Below, one piece after another: positions 34,371 through 49,130 of a stretch of 64,000 nt of DNA (position 1 is its first letter; every line of letters starts with the position of its first letter). Under the pieces are notes generated by a model, which was not told where the DNA came from, did no database searches, and was given only the letters and a program-made list of their open reading frames with translations. The position numbers and the translations under genes were made by a program. Source of the stretch: Microbotryum silenes-acaulis (Eukaryota; Basidiomycota; Microbotryomycetes; Microbotryales; Microbotryaceae); the NCBI GenBank assembly GCA_003665825.1, contig QPFY01000005.1, positions 434,001-498,000 on the forward strand, written 5' to 3'.

Positions 34371-35005
34371 ATGACGACCCCTTACCTGCCGTGGGCGACC
34401 AGTGCCGTACTGTGAGCACTCACAGATAGCTCAGCTCGCATGGTGGTCGTCTAGTAATCACTTATACTTGTTCCAACTGGTGCAGACTCGCCTCTGTCCC
34501 GCCTTGCGTCAAAGCTCCGCTTGGATTCCCTCACCTCGTTCAACTGCCGCTTTTTGCTCTCATCTTTGGTGGTTCAGGGTGAGCAACTGTCTCCCTTCAA
34601 TTTCGTTTTTCACGCGCAACGCCATGTTGAAACCCGTCTACTCTCCTTGGTCCAGGTACATGATCCAAGCTGGAGATCCTTACAACGGAGCAGGCACCAC
34701 GACAGGTAAATTTCACCACGATCGACGACCTTTATCTCCCGAGCAGCCGAGTCAACCGGGCATATAGTCCACTCTATCGACTCGAAACTAATCTTCGTTC
34801 CTGGTCTCTTCTTTCCCCGTTAGCCTGGTCTCTCACCTACCTCTTCTTCCACGGACGCAAAGCCCTCGCTTCAAGAAAACCGATCCCGATCTTGCTCGCT
34901 TCGACAATGGCCACTCAGGCACTAGTAGCGGGTGGTTCTTACTGGAGCAGTGATGAGGATGGGGATGAGGAACGAACAGGGAGTGGGAAAATTGGCGTAG
35001 TGTAA
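34371..35005 (+). CDS. AIM19: AIM19-like mitochondrial membrane protein
   Basis: Four exons (34371-34411, 34486-34578, 34656-34705, 34824-35005) give 121 aa, too fragmented to show as one open frame. The chain MTTPYLPWATSAV...VPPCVKAPLGFPHL is followed by a hydrophobic segment (LPLFALIFGGSGYMIQAG), the motif GDPYNGAGTTTAWSLTYLFFHGRKAL and a second hydrophobic segment (ILLASTMATQALVAGG), then an acidic tail. The D-x-x-NG-G-x-x-x-x-AWS-x-x-Y pattern and two-helix layout match the fungal AIM19 family of small mitochondrial proteins whose loss alters mitochondrial inheritance. The assignment rests on this motif; exact function is unknown. It is convergent with NOB1, with 209 bp between stops. Confidence 0.78.
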
Positions 35006-35214
35006 TAGCGCGGACGAGGTGTAACGTAATAGGTTGGAGTTCGATCAAACGTACCAGCCGGAAATATCTGCACAGTGCAGAGGCGCAGAAGTTTCAACCT
35101 CTCACTCGTGACGATGTCGAGAGAACGAACACAGAGGGGCAAACACGAACGACGCAGTATTCACGATTACAACGGGCGTCATGTACAAACAAACAATATG
35201 CAGGCAAGATCTTG

Positions 35215-36950
35215 CTACTTGCGCTTCCCCTTCGAAGCATTCGGGTTTCGTCTCCCCGCACCGATGACGGGCAAACCGGACGAATCGAGTGGAACTTTTC
35301 CCCCAGCTCCATTTTTGCCGCCCCTTCGTCGTCCCTTCTCGCCTTGCAACATCGCGGGCTGCGCGAGGGAATTAATAAAGTAGAAATCAGACCCTGCCCG
35401 CTTGACGTACGACTGGCAGCGAGATAAAGCAAGTAAGACTGACCTGCCAATCCGGATCGTTGAACCCCTTCAGCCCACCCTCATTTGCGTCCCCACCCCT
35501 CCTCTTCTCGTCCATGACACTCCTCAACAAGGCCCTCGTCTCCTTATGCCTCATCACTTCGGCAGTCTTGATTCCTCTCGACCATTCCTTCTGATCTTCC
35601 CTCAGCACCGGTTCGGCATTAACGCCACCACCTGCTCGACCCATCTTGGGGTTGGGCAGCGAGTACTGCGTGCCTCGGAGGCGGTACTGGAAGTTCTTCT
35701 TGAGGTGGAGAATGTAGCCGTTCGGGTGCTCGGGGGAGGCGGGCACGTAGGTGATGGACGTGCGAATCAAGGTCGGGCCTCCGCAAGAAGGGCAGAATCG
35801 TTTCTCCGGGTTCTTGCAGAGTCTTCAGTGAGGAAAGTAGCGGGAGACAATGAGCAATCGTTCTCTTTCCTTCACTAACATCACAGATCGTAGACGACTC
35901 ACTTGAAGCAAGCATGACACCTCAAGATCCAGGTCCTGACCTCCCTGACTCTCTTTCCTCCCGAACCCAAGACGTTCAAGCCCATCTGCAACCCCACGTT
36001 CTGCATCGCAAAGTCACCGGTCAAAACGGCGGCCTTCATGATCGCTTTGGGTGCTTTGGCGAGGGTGTCTTCGGGTGGTGTGAAGAGGCCGAGATCTTTC
36101 ACTTTGTGCGAGGTGACATTCTCGGGTGTGATCCACGATCCACCGGACGAGTCCGATTCTTCGCCTTGAGACTCGCCATCGTCTTCGTCGTCGTCCTCAT
36201 CGTCGTCATGCTCTTGGGGATCGATCTCCCCTTCTGTCTCTTGCTGTACACTGATCTCCTGTCCCGCCGGTTCGCCCTCCTCCGATGTGCCGACTGGGGT
36301 CTCCTCCTTGGCCGTAGACAGTTCCGAAGTCGAAGCCACGGGCTCCTCCATGACATCCTTTACCTCCAGCTTTTCAACACCTGCCTCAACCTCCTCCAAA
36401 GGCTTATCCTCATGCTCCTCGTTCGTCTTGGGAGGCCCGGTCAATACCTGTCCCGGATGGTCCCTTACCCTCCATCCACCATTCTCTTGCAATTCGAGCG
36501 TCAAACAGAGAGCCAAGACTCGGATATCGGCTTTGGACAGCACGGCGATATCACCCGTCTTTCTCGCAAAATCTGTGACTAAAGATTGAACGCAATTATG
36601 TCAACTCAAAGCCCGGAGGATGTATCGACTTTGTGAAACTCACTTCGCGCGACGGCCTCGAAGGAAGGTTCTTGGACCGTGAACCCAGGCTTGACGTCCT
36701 CGCCACTCCCCTCAGGGGGCAACAATTGCAACTGAGCCTCCTGGAGCACTTCACGTCCTTTTCGATCCCTCAATTCGGAGACGACATCCGGTGTGAGGAG
36801 GTAGTGGGTCGCCATACCACGGAGCGTGGACAAAGGCGAGGTGAGCAGAGGCGAGGAATCGACGATCAGGTGCTTGACCGGCGGTTGACGAGGGGAAGGA
36901 GTGGTCATCGTCGTGGATGGGTTCATGATCGGTGGTGGTGCGGAGGCCAT
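35215..36950 (-). CDS. NOB1: 20S pre-rRNA D-site endonuclease NOB1
   Basis: Four exons (36644-36950, 35903-36578, 35444-35822, 35215-35358) give 501 aa. The PIN domain occupies about residues 24-125: VKHLIVDSSPLL (Asp31), TPDVVSELRDRKGREVL and TGDIAVLSKADIRVLALC supply the acidic metal-binding residues. A long acidic linker follows. The zinc ribbon (about 320-345) reads CHACFKLCKNPEKRFCPSCGG, with two CxxC knuckles formed across an intron, and is followed by the conserved FQYRLRGTQYSLPNPKMGRAG segment. The Lys/Arg-rich tail ends PNASKGKRK. NOB1 cleaves 20S pre-rRNA at site D in late 40S maturation in the cytoplasm. Start ATG is the only one upstream of the PIN domain in frame. Confidence 0.96.
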
Positions 36951-37349
36951 GACGAGTGCGTCTTAAAGGGTTATGAGTGTGCGGAGGAGTAGAGTGGCGG
37001 TGAGTGCCTTGGTCAGCCCGACTCGATGCCTCTGTGCGCCTGCCAGCGCCTGCCGGGGCTGCGAAGCTCATGACTCGGGCTGCGAATTTCCATTAGCGAT
37101 CGATCGGATTAGATCGAGTCGAATCGCGCGATAGTCCGGCAAGCCGCACTAATCGTCGACGCGCGCCCTTTGCTCACTTGTGTCGTAGTCATTTACCTGC
37201 TCTTGGCCCCTTTCGGTAGGCTAGGTCCAAATTCATCCACCTCGCACATACAGCATCTTCATGGAGAGGACAGCACCTATTGAGTATTGGGAAGCCTTGT
37301 GTGTGGCTAGAATTAGAAAGGTGCACTGACCTGATGCAGTGGATCGCAG
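36951..37349. other. Intergenic region upstream of NOB1
   Basis: About 400 bp; contains the NOB1 promoter. No signal-peptide exon for the downstream cysteine-rich remnant could be identified here. Confidence 0.4.
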
Positions 37350-37955
37350 TCGAGACACGCTCAAACTTGATGATTGACGCCGATCATTGCCATCATTGCA
37401 ATGTGGCCACATGCCCGACGGTCCCCAACTTCAGTGTCAGCGTCTGCACATTGACCGGGTGTGACTTCCTCTGCAACTCGGGCTATACCAAGCTGGGCGG
37501 CGCCTGTTTTGCGATCCCTTGAATGATGCCAACTATACCAACCTGCGTTTGATTTGCGCCTCGTAAGTGAATGATGACTCGGCTCCTGTCGAATTGAGCA
37601 TGGCAGCAGGCTGCGCTTCACCTGATCGACCTGATTTTGACGCACACCGGTAGAGCTGACTGCGTTCTGTCTCCTTATCACTCCCAAACCAACAGTTATG
37701 GCCCCTGTATTCTCCCCGACCTCTACGTCATCGCTTGCAATACGAGGTACACCAAAGACATGGACATGGACACGGTGTGAGTGCGAGCGATGTAACGCCA
37801 TGTCCCGGCGCCAACCGCGCAGAAAAGGGGCCTGTACAAATAAAGGGTGTAATGGGACTTGTAATGTAACACTTTACTGCTCAACGGCTTATTTGAATGC
37901 ATTTCAAGTGAGCTCGTGTTGTCGTGACTCCCAGTGCAGATGCCACTACCTTTAA
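37350..37955 (+). pseudogene. Cysteine-rich secreted-type protein remnant (priA-like) with one-base frameshift
   Basis: Three segments chain into one cysteine-rich product. Segment 1 (about 37350-37512) reads DADHCHHCNVATCP...VCTLTGCDFLCNSGYTKLGGACF, the C..C..C spacing of fungal priA-like extracellular proteins. The expected continuation DPLNDANYTNLRLICAS is present but in another frame from 37513, so one base appears lost in TTTTGC-GAT. Then a consensus intron (37563-37695) leads to YGPCILPDLYVIACNTRY, and a 46-nt intron (37777-37822) to GACTNKGCNGTCNVTLYC...SCCRDSQCRC, stop at 37953-37955. No signal peptide exon was found upstream. Either this is a decaying gene or a single-base assembly error interrupts an intact one; the family assignment is by pattern only. 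Confidence 0.45.
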
Positions 37956-38273
37956 AGAGGTAACCAGTACGTGGCAGTGCATTTCATGCACCCCTATCCT
38001 TCGTGAGATTATAGCGCGACAGAGGTGACGCCATTTGCGAGGACGAGCTTCCGCAAGGTACGATGGCGCAAGCACTCTCGATCCATTTTCTAGATCCTGT
38101 TATGATCTCAGGGTGTTCATCGAACAAATGAGAACGGCAACAGGACACACGTGTTCCGCGCCGTTCGTGTGGGGCCAAGTCAATCAGAGAAGAGTTGTGT
38201 AGCAAAGTATAGATATTTTGGATCCAACCCATCGACCTCCCCACACAGCAAAGAAGAAATCGCCAATCCCTGC
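37956..38273. other. Intergenic region before the LEU2 3' end
   Basis: About 320 bp with no coding signal. Confidence 0.5.
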
Positions 38274-39879
<1,606 letters not shown>

Positions 39880-41287
39880 GGGTGTGGTTGAATGGAAAGG
39901 ACGTGGATGGGGTCGAACGTGTGTTGGCGTCAAGGGTCCGTGGAGGGAGCAAGAAGCTGAGAGGCCAGGAGCATCAGCACTTCATCGCCGCCGACTTTAC
40001 GGCGCGGTGACATCGGACGGGATCAAAAGCATTCCCGAGTTCCGATCAATGCAACGCGGCTTGCCGAATTGTTACTATTACGATTTTTCTTTTGCTCGCC
40101 ACTGCACGACATAATTTAGACCCAGCACACTCTCCGTACGTAGAGATGGGCCAGGGAGTGCATGGGCTGAGTTCTTTAGATGTTATTGAGTAACAACCAA
40201 TGCACATGGTTTGTGCTTTGCCCGTCGAGGCAGTCTGGCAGAGGTGCAAGCTCGGATGCTACGGTTCGGATCGGACCAAATCTGCTATCGGGGCCGGCTG
40301 AGGGAGGCCCTGCAGTGCCACCCACTCGGCTCCGAGTGATGGCCACGACTCACTGGCACATGCTCAATCAAGATGCATACGAACTGGCCATCAAGTCACA
40401 ATACATGCATTCGTTCTGGACATTCTTGAAGCCGGTCTTGCACACGAAAGAGCATTGTTCCGAGAGGTACACACTGGCAGGCTACTCGCACCGTTCCGAG
40501 CGACCGCTTGCAATTGGGATCGCAGAGTCGGCTGGAAGTTCTGCGCACACGTGAGAAAACCTTGCCCCATCAGCCGAAATTCTCGACTATGGAGGAACGT
40601 TCCTACTGCCTCGATGGAAGAATGGGTCGTCCAGAGTCGTAGCCTCAGTGGAAGAGTGATCGGAGACGTACACGTGTTATGCAGGCACTGCAGGCGTCGC
40701 GACAACGGGTCTGATCAACCCCTCATGCGACCGACTCGGAGGCTACCGCCGGCCCGCGATGCTCGCCTCGAATCGGAAGATTGCAGAGGGTGGATGGATC
40801 TCGACTTGCCAGTGGATTGGATCCTTCTCACGGCTCCTTGGACATGAACTGAGTGCTCAAGTCGATGTTTTCTCCTGTGCCTGCCACAGACCGCCGCTCG
40901 GAATTTTGGCTCCAGCCGAATATATGGGAGTTGGGATGCGATCGCTGTGATGACGAGATCGATGAGAGACGGATCTCAGCATTTTGGTAAGGAGAGACAC
41001 GAGAAAAGGTAACCTGTGGCATCGGCAAGGCTTGACTCGACCCCTCCGCGCGCGGCCTCGTGTTTGTTCGCCTGTGCGTGCCGTGCCGCCCCACCGCCTG
41101 ATCTAGGTCCCCGCCTCTCTGGACGATCGTCACAGCAACAACTACCATCCTAACAACGATGCAGTAATGACCTTGTCATAGCCTAGCCGACGGTACTTTT
41201 TCGGGCATCCGAGAAGCGGTCAAAGTTCACGCGATCGACCTGAACGGGTTCGCGCAGTTCCCCGTGCCACCGCTGGAACTTCATTCG
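39880..41287. other. Divergent intergenic region LEU2 / SIW14-type phosphatase
   Basis: About 1.4 kb containing both promoters. Frames around 40180-40850 are unremarkable. The reading frame of the phosphatase gene is open from 41171, so its coding sequence may start upstream of the Met I chose. Confidence 0.45.
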
Positions 41288-43546
<2,259 letters not shown>

Positions 43547-46500
43547 TCACCTCTTCAGATTAGCCCCCATGCCTCCACTCACCACCCTCCTCTTGTTAAC
43601 CCCGACCGAAGTCGGACTCATAGGCCTCGTCATCATCCCCAAGCCATTGGTCAACATAGGTGGGGGTCGACTAGAACTTCGACCCATTCCGAAGCCACCT
43701 CCCCCGGCAGTAGAAGAAGTCGACGTCCCCGTTCCTTTTCGACTCGTGCTCCCTACCGTCCCATTTCTCCCGCCTTGGACACCACCACCACCACCACCAC
43801 CACCACTGGCGCCTCTCATCGAACCCATCCCATTCGGACCTCCACCAACCGAATGAGGCGTCAAAGGCCGACTACCCCATCCGTTCGTCGTCGACGGGCC
43901 CATCGTCGGAAACGATGTATTGAAAGGAGGGTCGAACCCCAATTCGTGTCCTTGCATCGCCGCCATCGCTCTTCGTTTTTGTACGGCTCGGAAGTGGTAC
44001 AAGAGTTCGGACCAACGGACGTCGTCTTGGCGGCGGAGACGGGAGGCGTTGATGGTGTTGGAGGAGATTGAGGTTGAGGAAGAGGTGTTGGAGGGGTTCA
44101 TGCTGGGGGAAGAGCTGGAGGAGGATGAGGGGAGGGATGAGGAGGAAGAGGTAGGGAAAGTTCTGTGAGGGTGTGAGGGGCGTCAACATCAGAATGTCTT
44201 GTGCGGATGTGGACTAATCAAGAAAAAGGAAACTCACTTTGGTACAGTTTGCAAGAACCCTAATGTGCTGACTGCGCTCAACCGATTGCGCAAAGTCGCG
44301 AATGCACTCGACTGCGGCAAGAGCATCAGCAGGCCATACATGGCTTTGAGCAGATACGGGTACCGATCCGGTTCGAGCAATTGTAATCGTAACGAGGTGA
44401 AGACGGGGGATTCTAGCAGTTGTACGAGCTTATCAATTTGGATTAGCATGCTGACGGTGATTTCGAGTTCGACGCTATGGGAGATCGAATCAGGAAGTGT
44501 CAGTTGCATAGTATTGCCCAATCGTCCTATCTGTTGAACCCACAATATCTGCAGCAATGCACAGGCTTGCTCATAAGTCTGAGCGAGCAGGCACAACGAG
44601 AATGTCGCAACGGCGTTGTGCGACCATGACCGATACAACGCCACGAACAAGCTTTGACCGTCCTGCGTGGTCATGTCATGATGGGATGGGTGAGCTCAAC
44701 TACGATACACGGCCGAAGGCCCCCGGTCTATGACTTACCTTGGTGTCCAAGCTCTTGAGCCTTTTGCGGAACTCGGCCAACTCGGGCGAGGTGATCATGA
44801 TCAAGTTGAGGTTCTGCACCATGATGGATGCAAACTCGAGATCCTTTGAAGCAAGTGCAACCCAGCCCACGTCAGCGTCGCTTTACTCGTCATTCCATTG
44901 AATGCGGACCTGAGAGAACTCACCTCATCCTTCTCCAGAATCTCAGCGAAAGTCCTATAGATCCTCTCAGTATTCAAGCTCGCGCACAATTGACGGATGA
45001 TCAAGCTCCCCCTCGTCTCCAATAGCTTGCGATCGGTCGAGAACAGCTCCAACAAGGACATCATGAACGTCGGGAAGTATTCGTCGTCGGCGCTAGCCGA
45101 GATTTGAGCGAGGAGCTGTAGATCCATCCGGAGAACCCTTTCGGACGCGTCGGAGAGCATCTTGAGGAGAAGAGCAATACTGAGGCCCGATTCGGAAGAA
45201 CCAGTACTGTAGGCTGGGTGCGTACGAATGCGCGAGGGGTTGCGAGACGATTCGCCGGCGGGATCGTCGATGGCGAGGATCCTTCTCGGTGCTTTTTGGT
45301 GCAGCATGATGAGCCACTCCAATGCCGCGACCCTCGTTTCTTCGTGCTCATTCAGGAATTGCAACGTCAACGCATTGACCGTCGCACCGTAATCGAAAGG
45401 GTCCATCTCGGGAGTGGCCCCTATTGATGGGTAGTCGGACATGCTCGAACGCGATCGTTGATCATCGGGGAAGCCGGTCATGTTTGTTGGCGGAGAGGAG
45501 GTGATGTTCCGGTCTTTGTTCAAGTCGCCTGATCGAGTTGGGGCTGCGGAGGCGGAGGTTGCGAGCAGGCCCGTGTTCGTCGGCGGCTGGGGAGAGGACG
45601 GCCCTGCCACGGGAAGGGCTTGGATAACGGAGAAGAGGTTGTCGTTCGTTTCGTTGGCGGCGTTGCGGATCGTGGGGACGTGGTGGGCGAGTGAGGATAG
45701 GATAACGGGGATGAGACGAGGCGCGAACGGGACCATGACGGGCTGCACAAAAATTAGGAACTCGGCGATCCATCTCAAACAGGTGGCTTGTATCTCCTCG
45801 TCCGGGAAGGTCAAATGCTCGAGGAGGATCTCAATGATGGCGGCGTGGTCGACATGCACCCCTTGTCCGGGGATCCACTCGCCCGAGTCATCATCATCCT
45901 CGTCGTCGTAGTCCTCCTCCGATCCCTCCTCCTCGTTCGGGCCGCGTGGCTTGCCCGAGGCGGCCCCTTCGATCTGCAAGCCTTGCAACGATTCTTGCAA
46001 TGTCGGTGTCGGCACCGTCGAGTCTCCCGGCCCGCCACCGACTTTCGTCATCCCACTGAGTTGGCTCGTTCTGCGGCTGTGGGTCCGACTCGAGGATTCG
46101 GCTCTCACACCGGCCGAGCTCTCGGCTTTGGGGGCGGCTCGTTCCTGCTCGAGCTTACTCTCCTCGATCTGGTGAAACTTTTTCACCTCGGCAACTTCTC
46201 GAATCTCGCGCAGGAAATCGGCGAGGACATTCTGGGTCGCGATGCGAATATCGACGGTCGGATCGCCGAGAAACTTGAGTAGTCCGTCGAGGAACTCGGG
46301 TAGGTAGGTGACGAGCTCGAGTTCGGGGACCGAGTCGAGTACGGTGAGCCACGACACGAGGTAGGTTCGGGTGAAGGGATTGATGACGTATATCCGTTCG
46401 CGCAGGAGCGGGACGAAGCGCTTGAGGGAGAAGGCGTGCTGAGGTTCGGGCTCACTCTGGTCTTTGGTATCGCGAGTGTCACCCAGAGGGGGTGACCCTG

Positions 46501-47446
46501 GTCGATCAGAGGTGTTAGGACGAAGAGGTTGAGAAGGCGGGATGTTGAGGGTCGACACATAGGTCGATGCCTGCTCGGTGACGACATCCTTGACGAGTCG
46601 GTCGAGCAGCTCGGCGCCGTTCTTGACACTGATTTCGGTATCGGCAGCCAGCTAAAGGAGATCAAAGCCCTTGAATGAGCTGTCAATTTCATGAACTTAC
46701 GATGAGCATCGCACTGACCCTTGACATGGCGTCAAAGAGCTCATTAAAATAGATCAAGATCTCTCCCTTGGCGACTTTGGTCTGCGTGTGGGGGGGTCGG
46801 GGGTCGGGGGTTCGGTGGGGAAGAGGGGGATGCTAGATCAGCCAGCCATCTGAAAAGAACGCGAGTGTTGAATCAACACTGACAATGTTGTACATGCTCT
46901 CGCAGGCAAAATATCGGACTTTGGAGTCTTGGTCGGCAAAACACCTGAGCACGGGTGGTACGAGCGCGGCGAGATGCTCGGCTACTTTGGGGCCGAGGGC
47001 GATGCTGTTGGAGGGTTTGAGCGTCAGTGCGCCAATCACGGTACCACGTCGTCGCTGTTGAACTGACGATGTCCCGGCCAGGCCCATGATACCGCCGGAC
47101 CTGGCATGCGAGTTGTGCGATTCGACGAGCGTACACAGCTGGCCGATGATGAGCTCGAGACGCTTGACGTCGTCGATGGTGACGCAGTCCTTGATGACCC
47201 GTTCCAACTCCAACGCCGTGTTTTTCCGTCGTTCATATGCCTGTCACGGTGATCCAGTGAGGGTCAGCGTCCGAGTGACGGGTGTCGGTTGCCGTCTTGG
47301 ACCGCTCGAAACAGGGACGAGGGGTCCATGCGGTCATGCGGTCGAGCATCGCGTGTGGAGCCGCCCGCGTGTCGACCGGAACGGTTCAGCGGAATGCACG
47401 GCACACGCACCTTGTCAGCGAGGTTCCTCAGCATGACGGCCTCCAT
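43547..47446 (-). CDS. VAC14: VAC14, scaffold of the PI(3,5)P2 kinase complex
   Basis: Nine exons (47411-47446, 47068-47240, 46884-47004, 46719-46781, 44924-46651, 44739-44843, 44544-44662, 44238-44474, 43547-44162) give 1065 aa. HEAT-repeat segments match VAC14 throughout: NLADKAYERRKNTALELERVI, ARSGGIMGLAGTSIALGPKVA, RCFADQDSKVRYFACESMYNI, GEILIYFNELFDAMSRLAADT, FVPLLRERIYVINPFTR, GSLIIRQLC, then DGQSLFVALYRSWSHNAVAT, IDKLVQLLESPVFTSLRLQLL and YGLLMLLPQSSAF. The C-terminal tail has WSELLYHFRAVQKRR and a poly-Gly run. VAC14 holds Fab1 and Fig4 together on vacuolar membranes. Two introns (63 and 69 nt) are multiples of three and stop-free; homology shows they should be removed. Start is the ATG of MEAVMLRNLADK. 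Confidence 0.95.
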
Positions 47447-49130
47447 CTTGAGCAACACGTGTCCTCTGTCAGACGCAGGCAAGATCCGACTTGTGCCGCG
47501 GTGGGCAACTCAGGTAGTATGGGCTCAGAGGCAAGGCTCAGAGGCAAAGCTCAGAGGATCAAGCAGCTGGTTGAATGCACCCACGTCGAGTCGCAGCGTG
47601 AGCCTGAGAGCGCAAACGGGCCAAAGCTAATGTTCGCGACGATCTCTAATCGTCATTACGGCCTATTATAGCACGGGGGTGGGACGCCCCTTCGCGCGGC
47701 AGTCGCCCTTGCCTTTTTTCCCCCTCGACCTCATCCTCGCTCTGCGAACGGCACTCGTCCGTTGGCGTCCTATGGTCTCACTTCATTTCTTCCGCACATA
47801 CACCTGAGCTCTTGACTGAGCTCTGGTGGCATGGCCCGACAATCCCACACACCCTAAGATCTGCCGCCTTGACCCCTAATCACGCCTGCCTTAAAAATGC
47901 TCCCAACGCTTTCCCAAGCCTGACACCCCTTCTACACCGGACATCGAAGCCATGCGGCAATGTGAGTGTCTGCTTCCTCTCGTGTCTCCCCTTAACCCAT
48001 GCTGTACCTCTCCAACAACTTGGCGACACCCAAACCGTGCCGCTCGTCTCCCCGCGAAGCACCCCGACTTGCGAACGCTCGCCCCGAAAAACGAATGATT
48101 ATACACAAATTCTGTTTTCTGAAACGAGAACACCCCCTTGGTCAAAGAACCTTGGGATGTGGCTTTTCGCTACTCTGTGGAACACTATATTCAACGCTTA
48201 AAATGACGTTTTTCCTTCGCTTGCTCGCCTTCTCCCTTGGTGGGAAGAGGGAGCGCGATGGCAGCCTCCGGGTTATCATCATGGCCTCTCACATGCTCAC
48301 TCTTGACTCTGAACTGACAAATTGTTGATGCTGGGTCTATCAGGATGCAGCTTCAATGCGAGCCCGGAGCCGTCTCGACAAGGCTTTACGGCGGGGCAGC
48401 GCGGTCTCCCAGTCTGCTGCTGCCCCTCACCACAACACCTTGTACACAGCGAGCCCTTCTGAGGCAATACAACGACGCCCCGCCATCCTACCAGACTGCT
48501 CAACCTTGCGCCATAATCCGTGCACGTGGATGCTCGCGCTTCGCTCTCTGTCGCCGAGTTCCACCTCTCCCTCATTTCAGATCGCCCAGCTCTTTTCTTC
48601 ACCTGATGAACCAAACAAAGATTCAGAACCGCTAACCTGACGCTGATTGAAGGACGGAAACGAACGGAAGAGGGGTCCCTCCGGGAACGCTTCTTCTTTG
48701 GTCTTTTCCTCCTTTTTTTGGCCATGACGCGAGATCTTATCGATTATACTTCTGATTAATCAAAAGAGCATGGTCTTCGTTGATTGAATGCAATGGCAGA
48801 ACTTCTGTCACAACTGCTGCCCCGCGGGAGAAGGATTGGTTCCCTCCTTGCTGAGCTCGTGCCCGAGAGTTGGAAATAAGTGGTCTCCGAACAACATGCC
48901 GTGCGTTGCTCTCCGATGGCTTCGTAGCGTACGGTATCTAGTGGCGATTTCTGCCATGATCTCGCCGGGCGCTCCATTTGTCGAACTCGGCCGAGCGCTT
49001 CTGATCGGGCGGCATCTTCTCGTTCGCAAACGGGTGCGAACCAGCTCGGTCAGCGGCCGCCAGCTCCGCTGCTCCACTTCAGTCCTCTCCTTCCCTACAC
49101 ACACTCCCTAGCGCGATTCACTCGAAGAAC
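47447..49130. other. Divergent intergenic region VAC14 / SSADH
   Basis: About 1.7 kb with both promoters. Frames here are short and Arg/Ser/Pro-biased. A 13-bp tandem repeat sits at 47522-47558. No gene called. Confidence 0.45.
47522..47558. repeat. 13-bp tandem repeat, about 2.8 copies
   Basis: GGCTCAGAGGCAA is repeated twice exactly and followed by a partial third copy (AGCTCAGAGGA). It lies about 75 bp upstream of the VAC14 start codon. Confidence 0.8.

Noticed and set aside
40180..40847. Two overlapping plus-strand frames between LEU2 and the SIW14-type gene
   Set aside because: No motifs, no consistent splice pattern, high shuffle-like composition.
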